Source: Plantactinospora mayteni (lineage in GTDB: Bacteria > Actinomycetota > Actinomycetes > Mycobacteriales > Micromonosporaceae). Taken from it: a DNA stretch of 64,000 nucleotides. Where the stretch lies: positions 62,001 through 126,000 of the forward strand of contig NZ_BONX01000034.1 of NCBI RefSeq assembly GCF_016862935.1, given 5' to 3'. Positions 24,601 through 33,094 of the stretch are shown in pieces; within the stretch, counting starts at the first letter, position 1, and each line of letters begins with the position of its first letter. Position numbers and translations under genes: made by a program. The notes beneath the pieces were generated by a model. That model was given only the letters and a program-made list of their open reading frames with translations. It did no database searches and was not told the DNA's origin.

Positions 24601-24754
24601 CGTTGACGATGTGTTCGGTCGACGCCAGGGTGCCGGCGGAGCCGTCGGGCCGGGCCTGCGCCCCGGTGGCGGTACCGGTGAGCAGCAGGGCGGCGGTGGC
24701 GAGCAGGGTGACCGCGCGGGCGGGCCGGCGGTGGCGGTGGCGGGGTCGGAGCAC
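21665..24754 (-). CDS. Secreted modular cellulase, glycoside hydrolase family 9
   Basis: About 1029 residues from the GTG at 24754 (GGAAGG 8 bases upstream). Order: signal peptide (ending near ATGAQA), two CBM4/9-like modules (about 45-175 and 195-330; [17 protein letters not shown] and [17 protein letters not shown]), an Ig-like CelD_N module (from [17 protein letters not shown]), the GH9 catalytic domain (about 440-930) and a C-terminal CBM2 (last 105 residues, [18 protein letters not shown]). Catalytic residues: Asp in [13 protein letters not shown] and Glu in [13 protein letters not shown]. It cuts cellulose internally or processively outside the cell. A perfect CebR-type operator lies upstream (24832-24845). 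An in-frame ATG at 24880 lies upstream of the operator and is unlikely. Confidence 0.95.
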   Translation of the reverse strand: MLRPRHRHRRPARAVTLLATAALLLTGTATGAQARPDGSAGTLASTEHIVNGTFTDSTAPWWSTANLTLAVVDGQLCAEVPGGLANPWDASLGHNTIPLADGASYALSFRASASAPVTVKANVQLNEDPYTTVFSRDVGLDASAEEFGYEFTGTLDSANGTLTFQLGGAAEAYTFCLDDVSLSSDADTGPPPGGAEQLTNGDFADGTSGWYSYGTTSTGVTDGRLCSAVPGGLANPWDGGVGQNDVTLVNGESYTLSFDASAAPGATVRVAVQLGVDPFTSYFAEDITFGPEAQHVERTFTATADTEVAQVAFQVGGNASAYTFCLDNASLLGGEEEPPYVPDTGPRVRVNQVGYLPAGPKNATIVTEATDPLGWELKSAAGAVLASGRSTPRGVDRASAQNVHTVDFSAFRTPGSGYTLTADGQTSHPFDISADVWKQLRSDSLQFFYIQRSGIAIDGGLVGAAYARPAGHLGVAPNRGDTDVPCQPGVCDYRLDVRGGWYDAGDHGKYVVNGGIATYQLLNAFERTKTAPTAGGGAALADSTLRVPERGNDVPDILDEARWELEFLLRMQVPAGKPLAGMAHHKMHDRNWTGLPLQPEDDPELRELHPPSTAATLNLAATAAQCARLYAPYDAAFAQRCRTAATTAYAAAKANPTRYADPNDGNGGGSYSDGDVTDEFYWAAAELYLSTGGASYLADLTASPHHTDDEVFASNGFGWGSTAALGRLDLATVPSGLSTAERDRIRASVVTAADGYLATAQGQAYGLPMPGNPGSYFWGGNSNIINNAVVLATAFDLTGQAKYRDGAVQGMDYIFGRNALNQSYVTGWGEKASRNQHSRIFGNQYDESLPNPPAGSIAGGANAGLDDPFAEQLLEGCAPQFCYVDDIASYATNEVAVNWNSALAWIASFLADQGGSTAVPAGSGCRVTYVNFGSWAEGGGFTGQATITNTGTAPINGWTLSFAFNGDQKVREAWMAKVTQSGARVTARSESYNSRIMPGSSQMFGFNATTAGGPNPNPTLFTVNGVPCT

Positions 24755-25061
24755 GGGGGATCCCTTCCGGTGGGCGTGCCGCCAGCGGCCCGCAGCACTC
24801 GGGTTCGCGGCGGTGGAACCGGCAGCGCTGGTGGGAGCGCTCCCAATACGGAGCCGATGTTGCCAGTCCGTTTCTGGCATGTCAATCGACCAAGCTGGAT
24901 CGAATTCCTGCCGGGTCGGCGGCCGAGGACCAGCTACCGGGGCCGGAGCGGCTCGCGGTTCGTGATCACCGTAGCCACGTACGGTAAATTTCGACCGCCA
25001 CTCCGGCCCGTTGGTGATCTACTGCAAGCATTCTGGCCGTCTTTTTGGCAGGCTGCCTGCC
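24755..25061. other. Divergent intergenic region, GH9 and PP2C genes
   Basis: This contains the leader, RBS and CebR-type operator of the GH9 gene on the left side and, on the right, the promoter region of the PP2C phosphatase gene. I could not place a convincing -35/-10 pair. Confidence 0.5.
24832..24845. promoter_or_regulatory. CebR/CelR-type operator, perfect palindrome
   Basis: TGGGAGCGCTCCCA, identical to the known operator of the LacI-family cellobiose-responsive repressors CebR (Streptomyces) and CelR (Thermobifida). It is 78 bp upstream of the GH9 cellulase GTG. A near-identical site precedes the GH6 gene at 52737. Confidence 0.93.
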
Positions 25062-25790
25062 ATGAGCCTGAAGCTGCGATCCGTGGCGGTGAGCGACCGC
25101 GGCCTGATCCGGGGAGCGAACCAGGATTCCGTGCACGCCGGACCCTGGCTGCTCGCCGTGGCCGACGGCATGGGCGGAATGGCCGCCGGCGACCTGGCCA
25201 GCACGATCGCCATCGACGCGATCCGGCCGCTGGACGTGGAGACCCCGGAGGAAGGGCTGGTCGCCGCCCTTCAGGGCGCCCTGGACACGGCGAGCGCGGG
25301 CATCCGGGGTGCGATCGCCGAGGACCCGGAACGGCAGGGCATGGGCACCACCCTCACCGCGCTGCTGCTCGCTCGTACCGGCGCCTGCCTCGCGCTGGCC
25401 CACGTCGGCGACTCCCGGGCGTACCTGCTGCGTGGCGGCACGATGACCCAGCTCACCCGGGACGACACCTTCGTGCAGATGCTGGTCGACGAGGGGGTGA
25501 TCAGCCCGGAGGAGGCGCACAGCCATCCCCGCCGGGCGGTGGTCACCCGGGCGTTGCAGGGCGAGCCGGTCACCCCCACGTACACCACCGTGGTGCCGCA
25601 GCCCGGCGACCGGTGGCTGCTGTGCAGCGACGGACTCTCCAATGTGGTCCGCCCGGACAGCCTGGCCGAGGCGCTGCTCGGCTACTCCGACCCGGCCGGC
25701 TGCGCGCAGCGGCTGGTCGACCTGGCCCTGCGGGCCGGCGGGCCGGACAACATCACCGTCGTGGTCGCCGACGTCATCGACACCCCCTGA
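25062..25790 (+). CDS. PP2C-family serine/threonine phosphatase
   Basis: The 242-residue soluble phosphatase has the PP2C metal motifs GANQDSVHAG (Asp), AVADGMGGMAAGD (Asp-Gly), AHVGDSRAYLLRGG, LLCSDGLSNVV and C-terminal GGPDNITVVVADV. It lacks a transmembrane segment, unlike PstP, so it is a cytoplasmic phosphoprotein phosphatase of the short bacterial type. Target unknown; no kinase gene is nearby. The ATG at 25062 (MSLKLRSVAVSDRG) fits the family start better than the upstream one at 25011. Confidence 0.92.
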   Translation: MSLKLRSVAVSDRGLIRGANQDSVHAGPWLLAVADGMGGMAAGDLASTIAIDAIRPLDVETPEEGLVAALQGALDTASAGIRGAIAEDPERQGMGTTLTALLLARTGACLALAHVGDSRAYLLRGGTMTQLTRDDTFVQMLVDEGVISPEEAHSHPRRAVVTRALQGEPVTPTYTTVVPQPGDRWLLCSDGLSNVVRPDSLAEALLGYSDPAGCAQRLVDLALRAGGPDNITVVVADVIDTP

Positions 25791-25834
25791 CCACACCCCG
25801 CCAGGCTCCTCCACGGGTACGCCCGGCGGGCGGC

Positions 25835-28393
25835 TCAGCTCCGGCGGGGTCGCAGGCCACGGGTCGGGGCCGCCTCGGTCGGGTCCGCCGGCCACGGGTG
25901 CCGGGGATAGCGACCGCGCAGCTCGGCACGTACCTGCGGATAGCCGGTCCGCCAGAACGAGGCGAGGTCCCGGGTCACCGCGACCGGGCGGCCGGCCGGG
26001 GAGAGCAGGTGCAGCAGCACCGGCACCCGCCCGTCGGCGATCCGGGGCACGTCCTGCCAGCCGAACGTCTCCTGCAACTTCACCGCCAGCACCGGTGCCG
26101 CCGGATCGGCGTAGTCCACCCGGTGCCGCGACCCGCTCGGTACGGCCAGCCGCTCCGGGGCCAACTCGTCCAGCCGGGCCGCCTCGCGCCACGGCAGCAG
26201 CCGGCGCAGCGCGGCCGGCACGTCGATCCGGGCCAGGTCCGCCCGGCGCCGGGCGGTGGCCAGTTCCGGACCGAGCCACTCGTCGGCCCGGTCCAGCAGC
26301 GCCGCGTCGGTCACCTCCGGCCACTCGCCGCCGAGGGCCTGCCGGCAGAACGCGAGCCGGTCCCGCAGCTCCCGCGCCCGCGGCGGCCAGGTCAGCAGGT
26401 CGAGCCCGACCTGCCGCAGCCCGTCCCGCAGCGCGGCGGCGACCCGGGCCGGATCCGGGCGGGCCAGCGGACGGTCCAGCAGCACGATCGCGCCCAGCCG
26501 CTCCACCTCGCGGGCCAGCACGTCCTCGCCGGACCAGGCGATCTCCTGCTCGCGGCGGAGCAGCGCGGCACCGGCCTCCCGGGCGGTCGCCTCGTCCAGC
26601 ACCGCCGCCTGGCGGATCGCCGCGCCCCGCCGCCCCGGTGCCCGGTCGGCCACCGAGATCGCCAGCCACTCCGCCCCGGCCAGCGGCGAGCCCGGCGCCA
26701 GGTCCGCCGCGGTGCCGCCGGCCATCAGGTACGTCTCGGCGCCGGCCTGCCGGACCCGGGCCAGCCGCTCCGGGTACGCCAGCCCGACCAGCAGCCCGGC
26801 GGCCAGGTCGTCCGGCAACGCCGGGTGACCGGGTCCCCCGGCCCGTCGACCGTCCCGCCCGCTCTGTTGCTCGTCGTGGGCAGGGGTCTGCGGTGACTCG
26901 TCGAGGGCGGCCCGCAGCCGGTTCACCTCCGCCCGCCACCTGGTGCTGGCGGGGTCCGTACCCGAGCGGAGCCGGCGCCAGGCGGCGACCAGGTCGTCGC
27001 CGGGAGCGGACTCGGCGAGCACCGCGACCACCTCGGCGGCCCGGCCCGGGCCAACCGGGGCGGCACCGTCCAGCAGGGCCCGGGCCAGCCGTGGATGCGC
27101 GCCGACCGCCGCCATCGCCCGGCCCCGCCCGGTCACCCGGCCGTCCGGGCCAACCGCACCGAGCGCCTCCAGGGTGGCCCGGGCCACCTGCATCGCCGCC
27201 ACCGGCGGCGGGTCCGGCAGCGCCAGACCGGTGCCGTCCGGGCGTCCCCAGCAGGCGAGCTGGAGCGCGAACGAGGTGAGGTCGGCTACCGCGATCTCCG
27301 GCTCGGGCTGCGCCGGCAACCGGTCCTGGTCCGCCGCCGACCAGCATCGGTAGACCCGGCCCGGCGCCTCCCGGCCGGCCCGACCGGCCCGTTGGGTCGC
27401 CGCCGCCCGGGACACCGGCACCGTCACCAGCGCGCCGAGTCCCCGGGCCAGGTCGGTCCGGGCCACCCGGCTCAGCCCGGCGTCGACCACCACCCGCACC
27501 CCGGGCACGGTGAGGCTGGTCTCCGCGACGGCGGTGGCCAGTACGACCCGGCGTCGGCCGGCGGCCGGGCGGAGCGCGGCGTCCTGTTCGGCGCTGGTCT
27601 GCCGGCCGTGCAGGCGTACCAGGTCGGTGCCGGCGAGGTTGGTCAGTCGGCCGGCGACACCGTTGATCTCCCCGGCACCGGGGAGGAAGACGAGCAGGTC
27701 ACCGTCGTGCTCGGCGAGCGCCCGGCGTACGGTCGCCGCCACGTGGTCGAGTAGTCGGGGATCCACCCGCAGCCCGTGCGGCGGGTCCACCGGCCGGGGC
27801 GGCGGGGCCCAGACCACGTCGACCGGGTACGCCCGACCCTCGGCACGCAGCACCGGGGCCGGCTCCCCCGCCGAGCCGAGCAGTACGCCGAGCCGCTCCT
27901 CCTCGGCGGTGGCGGACATCGCCAGCAGGCGCAGCTCGGGACGGAGCGCCGCCCGTACCTCGATGCCGAACGCCAGCGCCAGATCGGCGTCGAGCTGCCG
28001 CTCGTGGGCCTCGTCGAGGAGTACCGCGCCGACGCCCGGCAACTCCGGATCGTGCTGGAGCCGCTGCACGAGCAGACCGGTGGTGACCACCTCGATCCTG
28101 GTCCGGGCACTCGTGCGGCGCTCGCCACGGACGGCGTACCCGACGGTCTCGCCGACGCGTTCGGCGCGCAGCTCCGCGATCCGGCGGGCGGCGGCCCGGG
28201 CCGCGACCCGGCGCGGCTGGGCGACGACGATCCGCCCGTCGACCTGGTCGGCCAGCGCCAGCGGGACCAGTGTGGTCTTGCCGGCGCCGGGCGGCGCCAC
28301 CAGCACGGCGGCACCCCGCTCCGCCAGCGTCTCGACCAGGGCCGGCAGGACGTGCCGGACCGGCAGTTCGGCGGCGGGTTCAGGCGCTGACAC
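25835..28393 (-). CDS. hrpB: ATP-dependent RNA-helicase-like protein HrpB
   Basis: The 852-residue DEAH-box helicase has motif I VAPPGAGKTTLVP (about 34-46), AQPRRVAARAAARR (motif Ia), DEAHER (motif II), AMSATAE (motif III) and QRAGRAGREAPGR (motif VI). The C-terminal HrpB domain with WPDRLA-type basic and aromatic residues is present. HrpB is widespread in bacteria; its substrate is not firmly known. It is transcribed convergently with the PP2C gene, with 44 bp between their stops. Confidence 0.95.
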   Translation of the reverse strand: MSAPEPAAELPVRHVLPALVETLAERGAAVLVAPPGAGKTTLVPLALADQVDGRIVVAQPRRVAARAAARRIAELRAERVGETVGYAVRGERRTSARTRIEVVTTGLLVQRLQHDPELPGVGAVLLDEAHERQLDADLALAFGIEVRAALRPELRLLAMSATAEEERLGVLLGSAGEPAPVLRAEGRAYPVDVVWAPPPRPVDPPHGLRVDPRLLDHVAATVRRALAEHDGDLLVFLPGAGEINGVAGRLTNLAGTDLVRLHGRQTSAEQDAALRPAAGRRRVVLATAVAETSLTVPGVRVVVDAGLSRVARTDLARGLGALVTVPVSRAAATQRAGRAGREAPGRVYRCWSAADQDRLPAQPEPEIAVADLTSFALQLACWGRPDGTGLALPDPPPVAAMQVARATLEALGAVGPDGRVTGRGRAMAAVGAHPRLARALLDGAAPVGPGRAAEVVAVLAESAPGDDLVAAWRRLRSGTDPASTRWRAEVNRLRAALDESPQTPAHDEQQSGRDGRRAGGPGHPALPDDLAAGLLVGLAYPERLARVRQAGAETYLMAGGTAADLAPGSPLAGAEWLAISVADRAPGRRGAAIRQAAVLDEATAREAGAALLRREQEIAWSGEDVLAREVERLGAIVLLDRPLARPDPARVAAALRDGLRQVGLDLLTWPPRARELRDRLAFCRQALGGEWPEVTDAALLDRADEWLGPELATARRRADLARIDVPAALRRLLPWREAARLDELAPERLAVPSGSRHRVDYADPAAPVLAVKLQETFGWQDVPRIADGRVPVLLHLLSPAGRPVAVTRDLASFWRTGYPQVRAELRGRYPRHPWPADPTEAAPTRGLRPRRS

Positions 28394-28494
28394 CGGGCCA
28401 GTGTCGCACCGGCGGCACCGACGGCCGGCTACCGGTCAGCCCTGGGGCGGCGGCGGGCCGCGCGGCGCCCGTGAGCACAACTCCTCGGCCGGGT

Positions 28495-29298
28495 TCAGTA
28501 CGTGTCGGCGAGTTGGTTGCGGAGTTTGCTGAGGGCGCGGGTGAGGAGGCGGCTGATGTGCATTTGGGAGACGCCGATCTGTTCGGCGATCTGGGTTTGG
28601 GTGAGGTTGCCGTAGAAGCGGAGGGTGAGGATCTTCTGCTCGCGGGGGTCGAGGGTGGCGAGGGCGGGGCCGAGGGCGACACGGAGTTCGGTGAGTTCGT
28701 ACTGGGTGTCTTCGGTGCCGAGGAGGTCGCCGAGTTCGGTGGTGCGTTCGCCGTCGCCGGTGGGGGTGGAGAGGGAGACGGCGTTGTAGGCGCGAGCCCC
28801 TTCGAGTCCTTCGAGGATGTCTTCTTCGGTGAGGTTGAGGTGGGTGGCGATGTCGGTGATGGTGGGTGAGCGGCTGAGGGTCTGGTGCAGGGTGCTGTTG
28901 GCTTCGCTGATGGCGAGGCGGAGTTCCTGGAGGCGGCGGGGGACGCGGATGTCCCAGGTGCGGTCGCGGAAGTGTCGTTTGAGTTCGCCGATGATGGTGG
29001 GGATGGCGTAGCCGGCGAAGTCGACGCCGCGGGTGGGGTCGTATTTGTCGATGGCTTTGATGAGGCCGATGGCGGCGGTTTGGGTGAGGTCGTCGGTGGG
29101 TTCGCCGCGTCCGGTGTAGCGGTGGGCGAGGTGGTGGGCGAGGGGGAGCCAGGCTTCGATGGTTCTGTCGCGGAGGGCGGGTCGGGAGGGGTGGTGTGTG
29201 GGTAGGGCGGTCAGGGCGTGGAGGAGGTCGGTGGCGGTGTCGGTGGGGGCGGGGTTGTCGGCCCGGGTGGTGGCCCGACTGGTTGTGGTGGTTGTCAA
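28495..29298 (-). CDS. sigF: SigF/SigB-family RNA polymerase sigma factor
   Basis: The 267-residue sigma factor has region 2 (HRYTGRGEPTDDLTQTAAIG, then KAIDKYDPTRGVDFAGYAIP and TIIGELKRHFRDRTWDIRVP), region 3 and region 4 (TLRFYGNLTQTQIAEQIGVSQMHISRLLTRAL). The TIIGELKRHFRD segment is diagnostic of the general-stress/sporulation SigB/F/G group. The start is TTG at 29298 with GGGAGGA 8 bases upstream. Codon use differs from the flanking genes: AAA, CAA and GAA codons are common. Several genes in this window carry promoters of the type this sigma factor would read. Confidence 0.95.
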   Translation of the reverse strand: MTTTTTSRATTRADNPAPTDTATDLLHALTALPTHHPSRPALRDRTIEAWLPLAHHLAHRYTGRGEPTDDLTQTAAIGLIKAIDKYDPTRGVDFAGYAIPTIIGELKRHFRDRTWDIRVPRRLQELRLAISEANSTLHQTLSRSPTITDIATHLNLTEEDILEGLEGARAYNAVSLSTPTGDGERTTELGDLLGTEDTQYELTELRVALGPALATLDPREQKILTLRFYGNLTQTQIAEQIGVSQMHISRLLTRALSKLRNQLADTY

Positions 29299-29433
29299 GG
29301 TGGTCCTCCCTGCACTGTGGTGGTGGCGGGGACGGGGTTGTCCGGTCGGTTGGTGCTGGTCGGGTGGTGCTGGGTGGTCGGGTGGTGGTGCGGCTGTTCA
29401 GGCATCACCTTAGCCCGTTGGTATTGGCTGAGG

Positions 29434-29459
29434 CTAGCCGAACGGCTGATGTATAAAAC
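29434..29459 (-). promoter_or_regulatory. Possible SigF-type promoter upstream of sigF
   Basis: On the minus strand: GTTT (29456-29459), 16-base spacer, GGCTAG (29434-29439), one base from GGGTAG. It lies 136 bp before the sigF TTG and would allow autoregulation. Weaker than the other candidates because of the spacer length and mismatch. Confidence 0.35.
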
Positions 29460-29521
29460 CGGCAACGCTGCTCAAAGCCGGGAACTTCGCCGAGATCTTG
29501 GGCCTGAACTAGGCTCCGACC

Positions 29522-30154
29522 GTGACCCCACTCGCTCCGGACCAGTCGCCCGGACGGTCGACAACCGCCCCGGTCGCCGCCGGTCGGGTCGGGGGGCTGG
29601 TGCTCGCCGCCGGTGCCGGGCGACGCTTCGGCGGGCCCAAGGCACTGGTCCGGCTCGACGGCCAACTCCTGGTCGAACGGGCGGTCCAGGTCGCCCGGGC
29701 CGGCGGCTGCGAGCCGGTGGTCGCGGTGCTCGGCGCCGCCGCGTCGACGGTCCGGTCCCGGGCCGATCTCGGCGACGCCGTACCGGTGGAGAACCGGGAG
29801 TGGGCGACCGGGATGGGCTCCTCACTGCGGGTCGGGCTGGCCGCACTGCGGGACTCCGGCGCCGTCGCGGCGGTCGTGCTACTGGTCGACATGCCCGGGA
29901 TCACCGCCGAGGCGGTCCGTCGGCTGGTCGAGATCGCCACACCGGACGCGCTCGGCATGGCCGGCTACGGCGCCCGGCGCGGCCATCCGGTGCTGCTCGG
30001 CCGGTCACACTGGCCCGGAGTGGCCGAGCTGGCGGTCGGCGACGTCGGTGCCCGGCCGTACCTGCGCCGGCACGAGGGGCTGCTGTCGGTCGTACCCTGT
30101 GCCGACGTCGCGGACGACGCGGACCTGGACGTGCCACCGGCGACCGTGCCGTGA
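29522..30154 (+). CDS. MocA/MobA-like molybdenum-cofactor cytidylyltransferase
   Basis: The 210-residue nucleotidyltransferase has the signature GLVLAAGAGRRFGGPKALVRL (about residues 25-45), VLLVDMPGITAEAV with the metal-binding Asp, and GHPVLLGRSHWP. This is the MocA/MobA-like NTP-transferase family that adds CMP (or GMP) to molybdopterin. Its position beside the xanthine dehydrogenase locus suggests it matures that enzyme's cofactor, though pucR lies between. GTG start at 29522. Confidence 0.85.
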   Translation: MTPLAPDQSPGRSTTAPVAAGRVGGLVLAAGAGRRFGGPKALVRLDGQLLVERAVQVARAGGCEPVVAVLGAAASTVRSRADLGDAVPVENREWATGMGSSLRVGLAALRDSGAVAAVVLLVDMPGITAEAVRRLVEIATPDALGMAGYGARRGHPVLLGRSHWPGVAELAVGDVGARPYLRRHEGLLSVVPCADVADDADLDVPPATVP

Positions 30155-30246
30155 CGCTCCCGGACGATCCAGTCGCCGACCTCGGCGGTGTCCGGGCCGG
30201 GTGTTCCCGACCGGCGGCGTGGGACCGGGGCGGCGCGGCGGGTCAG

Positions 30247-30338
30247 TGAACCTTTTTCAACCTGAACCACGTGGTGCTCAGGCACCGCGTCCGACCCTGC
30301 GGCCAGCCGGGCCGCAAGGGGAGGTTGAAAAAGGTTCA
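30247..30338 (+). repeat. 92-bp inverted-repeat element, copy A
   Basis: The arms TGAACCTTTTTCAACCT (30247-30263) and AGGTTGAAAAAGGTTCA (30322-30338) pair perfectly over 17 bp around a 58-bp core ending GGCCGCAAGGGG. The last three bases form the pucR stop codon, so the element ends exactly at that gene's 3' end. Same geometry as copies at 21424 and 45571. Confidence 0.9.
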
Positions 30339-32045
30339 GTGCGGTAGGCGCAGCGCGAGATAGAAGTCGACGCGGTCGGGAAACCGGGACAGGTCCCGCC
30401 CGGTGAGCTGCTCGATCCGGCCGATCCGGTAACGCAGGGTGTTGACGTGCAGGTGCAGCCGTTCGGCCGCCCGGCTCCACGAACCGGAACAGGCCAGGAA
30501 CTCCTCCAACGTGCCGACCAGGTCGGCGTCGTGCGCCCGGTCGTAGGCCAGCACCGGGCCGAGCACCCGGTCCCGGAACGCCCGCCGCGCCTCCGGGGGT
30601 ACGCCGGAGAGCAGCAGCAGGTGCGAGGCGAGGTCACCGGCCGAGACCACGCTGCCGGTGCCGGGATCCGCCAACGCCGTCGTCAGGGCGTGTTCGGCCT
30701 GCTCCACCGCGCCCGGCAGGGCACCCGGATCGGCCGCCGGTCCGCTGATCCCCACCGCGAGCCGCCCGGCGCCGAGCCCCGGCACCAGCCCCGCGACCGT
30801 ACCCCGGACCGCGTCCGGAATCCCGGCCAGTTCGGTCCGGCCACCGGCCAGCACGGCGAGTACCGTCCCGGGGCGGGCGGCGCCGGTGACCATGGCCGGC
30901 AGGGTCGCCGACCGGACGAGTTCCTCGGTGATCGCGACCGCCAGCTCCGGGGGCGTGGTCAGCCCGGTCAGCCGGAGGGCCAGCACCAGCAGGGGCGACC
31001 GGGGCGGCAGCCCGCCGGAGGAGAGCGCGGCGCGCAGCTCGGCCGGGGAGGCGCCGCTGGAGAGCGCCGTACCGAGCTGGTCGGCGAGCCGCCGTTCCAC
31101 CCGGCCCGCCTCGTCGGCGTGGGCCCGTTCCAGCGCCACCAGGCTGACCAGCTCGGCCGCCGCCTCGGGTAGCCCGGGCGGCGGGGCGGAATCGACGACC
31201 GGGTGGGCCCGGTCCAGCGCCGGGCTGGCCAGCTCGGCGGACCGGGCGGCGTCGACCGTGGAGCCGGTGACCTTGGACTGGGCGGCGTCGACCGTGGAGC
31301 CGGTGGCCTCGGGTCGGGCGGCACCGTCGAGATCGGGCGGTCCGGGGTGCCGGATCGCGCAGGCCAGCAGCCAGGCGGCGAGCCGGTGCTCGGGACGGCC
31401 GGCGACGGCGACCAGCCAGAGCCGCCGGCCGTCGACCTCGACCAGGGCCGGCAGCCGGCCGGCGGCCAGGAACGAGGTCGCCAACCGGCGGCGGGCGTCG
31501 GACGGCAGCGGCAGAGTACCGGCGACGGTCCGCCCGGCCGAGGTCAGCACCCAGCAGTCGACACCGAGGTCGGCGGCGACCGGCTGGAGCAGGTCGGCCA
31601 GCCGGGCGCCGCCGGCCATCGCCGCGACCAGACCCCGGTACCGGCCGAGCACCGTCGCCAGCCCGTTCGCCCGGCGCGCCCACAGGGTCGGGGTGACCTC
31701 GTCGATGATCTCCCGGAAGGAGACCTCGACCGGAACCTCGAACAGTGGTACGCCGTACTGCCGGCAGGCCGTCACCAGGTCCACCGGCACGGACCCGTAC
31801 ACGGCGTCGCCGGCACCGATCGCGGTGACTCCGGCGGCGGCGCAGGCGGCCACGAACCCCTCCGAGTCACCGGCCCGGCGCCGCCACATCAGCCCGGTCA
31901 GCACGATCTCGCCCCCGGAGAGGTAGCGGCGGGGATCGGGCAGGTCGGTGACGTACACCCGGCTGACCGGGCGGTCCAGCTCGGCTTCGCCGGTGAGCAG
32001 GGTCAGCCGTAACTGGGGGCGGTCCAGTGCCTCGCGCAGCAGCAT
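30336..32045 (-). CDS. pucR: PucR-family transcriptional regulator of purine catabolism
   Basis: The 569-residue regulator has an N-terminal PucR domain (residues 1-125, LTGEAELDRPVSRVYVTDLP and RYLSGGEIVLTG), a GGDEF-like middle region, and the C-terminal PucR helix-turn-helix (CSGSWSRAAERLHLHVNTLR then YRIGRIEQLTGRDL). It is divergent from the urate/xanthine operon and most likely controls it in response to a purine intermediate. A 36-bp in-frame duplication gives TGSTVDAA twice at about residues 247-270. Confidence 0.93.
   Translation of the reverse strand: MLLREALDRPQLRLTLLTGEAELDRPVSRVYVTDLPDPRRYLSGGEIVLTGLMWRRRAGDSEGFVAACAAAGVTAIGAGDAVYGSVPVDLVTACRQYGVPLFEVPVEVSFREIIDEVTPTLWARRANGLATVLGRYRGLVAAMAGGARLADLLQPVAADLGVDCWVLTSAGRTVAGTLPLPSDARRRLATSFLAAGRLPALVEVDGRRLWLVAVAGRPEHRLAAWLLACAIRHPGPPDLDGAARPEATGSTVDAAQSKVTGSTVDAARSAELASPALDRAHPVVDSAPPPGLPEAAAELVSLVALERAHADEAGRVERRLADQLGTALSSGASPAELRAALSSGGLPPRSPLLVLALRLTGLTTPPELAVAITEELVRSATLPAMVTGAARPGTVLAVLAGGRTELAGIPDAVRGTVAGLVPGLGAGRLAVGISGPAADPGALPGAVEQAEHALTTALADPGTGSVVSAGDLASHLLLLSGVPPEARRAFRDRVLGPVLAYDRAHDADLVGTLEEFLACSGSWSRAAERLHLHVNTLRYRIGRIEQLTGRDLSRFPDRVDFYLALRLPH
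31244..31305. repeat. 26-bp direct repeat, period 36, in pucR
   Basis: GGGCGGCGTCGACCGTGGAG plus six bases occurs at 31244-31269 and 31280-31305, twelve codons apart. It lies in a low-complexity linker of PucR. Confidence 0.9.
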
Positions 32046-32191
32046 CGCGTACCCGTCCGATCCCGGCGACAGGCCGGTTGGAGGAATCTACGAAAACGAT
32101 ACGGCGGCCGGCGCCGGTTTCGGTGTTCGCGCCGATTCACCCGGGCACCACCCGACTGTTGTACTTCTCGCGACCGCAGGAGGTGATCGGG
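32046..32191. promoter_or_regulatory. Divergent promoter region, pucR and uraD operon
   Basis: This 146-bp region between the two start codons must hold both promoters and the likely PucR/purine operator. It is locally AT-rich around CTACGAAAACGATACGG (32089-32105). I found no perfect palindrome. AGGAGG (32178-32183) is the uraD ribosome-binding site. Confidence 0.6.
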
Positions 32192-32701
32192 GTGGCCACC
32201 GTCAGCGCGGTGCTGGACGAGTTCAACCGGCGGCCCGCCGCCGAGGCCGAGACGGAGCTGCTCGCCTGCTGCGCCGTGCCGGACTGGGCTCGGGCGGTGG
32301 CGGCCGGGCGGCCGTACCCGGACGTGGCGGCGGTGGTCGCGGTGGCCGACGCCGCGCTGCGTCGGCTGCACTGGTCGGAGGTGGCGCGGGCGCTGGCCGC
32401 GCACCCGCGGATCGGCGAGCGGCCCACCGGCACCGGTCGGGAGTCGGCCTGGTCCCGCCGGGAACAGTCCGCCCTCGACGGTGCCGACCGGGACACCCGC
32501 GCGGCGCTCGCCCGGGCCAACCAGGAGTACGAACAGCGGTTCGGCTATCTCTTCCTGGTCTTCGCCGACGGCCGGACCGACGGGGAACTGCTCGCGGCGG
32601 CCCGGCGGCGGCTCGGCAACGATCCCGGCACCGAACGCGAGGTGGTGCGGGACGAACTGCGGCAGATCGCGCTGCTCCGGCTGAGCAGGCTGCTGTCGTG
32701 A
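32192..32701 (+). CDS. uraD: OHCU decarboxylase (urate pathway)
   Basis: A 169-residue protein starting at GTG 32192, placed 8 bases after AGGAGG. Family residues are seen in SAVLDEFNRRPAAEAETELL, HPRIGERP (with the catalytic His), RREQSALDGAD and YEQRFGYLFLVFADGR. It decarboxylates 2-oxo-4-hydroxy-4-carboxy-5-ureidoimidazoline to S-allantoin, the last step of urate breakdown to allantoin. First gene of the purine operon; its stop overlaps the uraH start by 4 bp (GTGA). Confidence 0.95.
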   Translation: MATVSAVLDEFNRRPAAEAETELLACCAVPDWARAVAAGRPYPDVAAVVAVADAALRRLHWSEVARALAAHPRIGERPTGTGRESAWSRREQSALDGADRDTRAALARANQEYEQRFGYLFLVFADGRTDGELLAAARRRLGNDPGTEREVVRDELRQIALLRLSRLLS

Positions 32702-33081
32702 CCGACGACCGGGCGACTGCGCCGGACGGCCTGATCCGGATCTCCACGCACGTGCTGGACACCGTACGCGGCGAACCGGCCGCCGACATCCCGGTCCGGC
32801 TCGACCGGCGGGACAGTGGCGGCTGGACGCCGGTGGCGCACGGCCGGACCGACTCCGACGGCCGGCTGACCGGCTGGACGCCGCTGCCGGACCGGCTGCC
32901 GCTGCGGGGCTGGCAGGCCGGCGGCTACCGGCTGGTGTTCCAGGTCGAGCGCCACTATCCGCCCGGGACGGCGTTCTTCCCGGAGATCGTGGTCGCCTTC
33001 CAGGTCACCGAGCCGGACCGGCACCACCACGTGCCGCTGCTGCTCAGCCCGTACGGCTACACCACCTACCGGGGAAGCTGA
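32698..33081 (+). CDS. uraH: 5-hydroxyisourate hydrolase (transthyretin-like)
   Basis: A 127-residue protein with the HIUase motifs ISTHVLDTVRGEPAADIPVR at the N-terminus, YRLVFQVERHYPPGTAFFPE in the middle and the C-terminal signature HHHVPLLLSPYGYTTYRGS. It hydrolyses 5-hydroxyisourate to OHCU between uricase and UraD. GTG start overlapping the uraD stop, so translation is coupled. Confidence 0.96.
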   Translation: MTDDRATAPDGLIRISTHVLDTVRGEPAADIPVRLDRRDSGGWTPVAHGRTDSDGRLTGWTPLPDRLPLRGWQAGGYRLVFQVERHYPPGTAFFPEIVVAFQVTEPDRHHHVPLLLSPYGYTTYRGS

Positions 33082-33094
33082 GGAGGCACAGGCG

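Noticed and set aside
22244-26896. 1550-codon plus-strand frame
   Set aside because: It is antisense to GH9 and HrpB, crosses the PP2C gene in a different frame and shows no recognisable domain.
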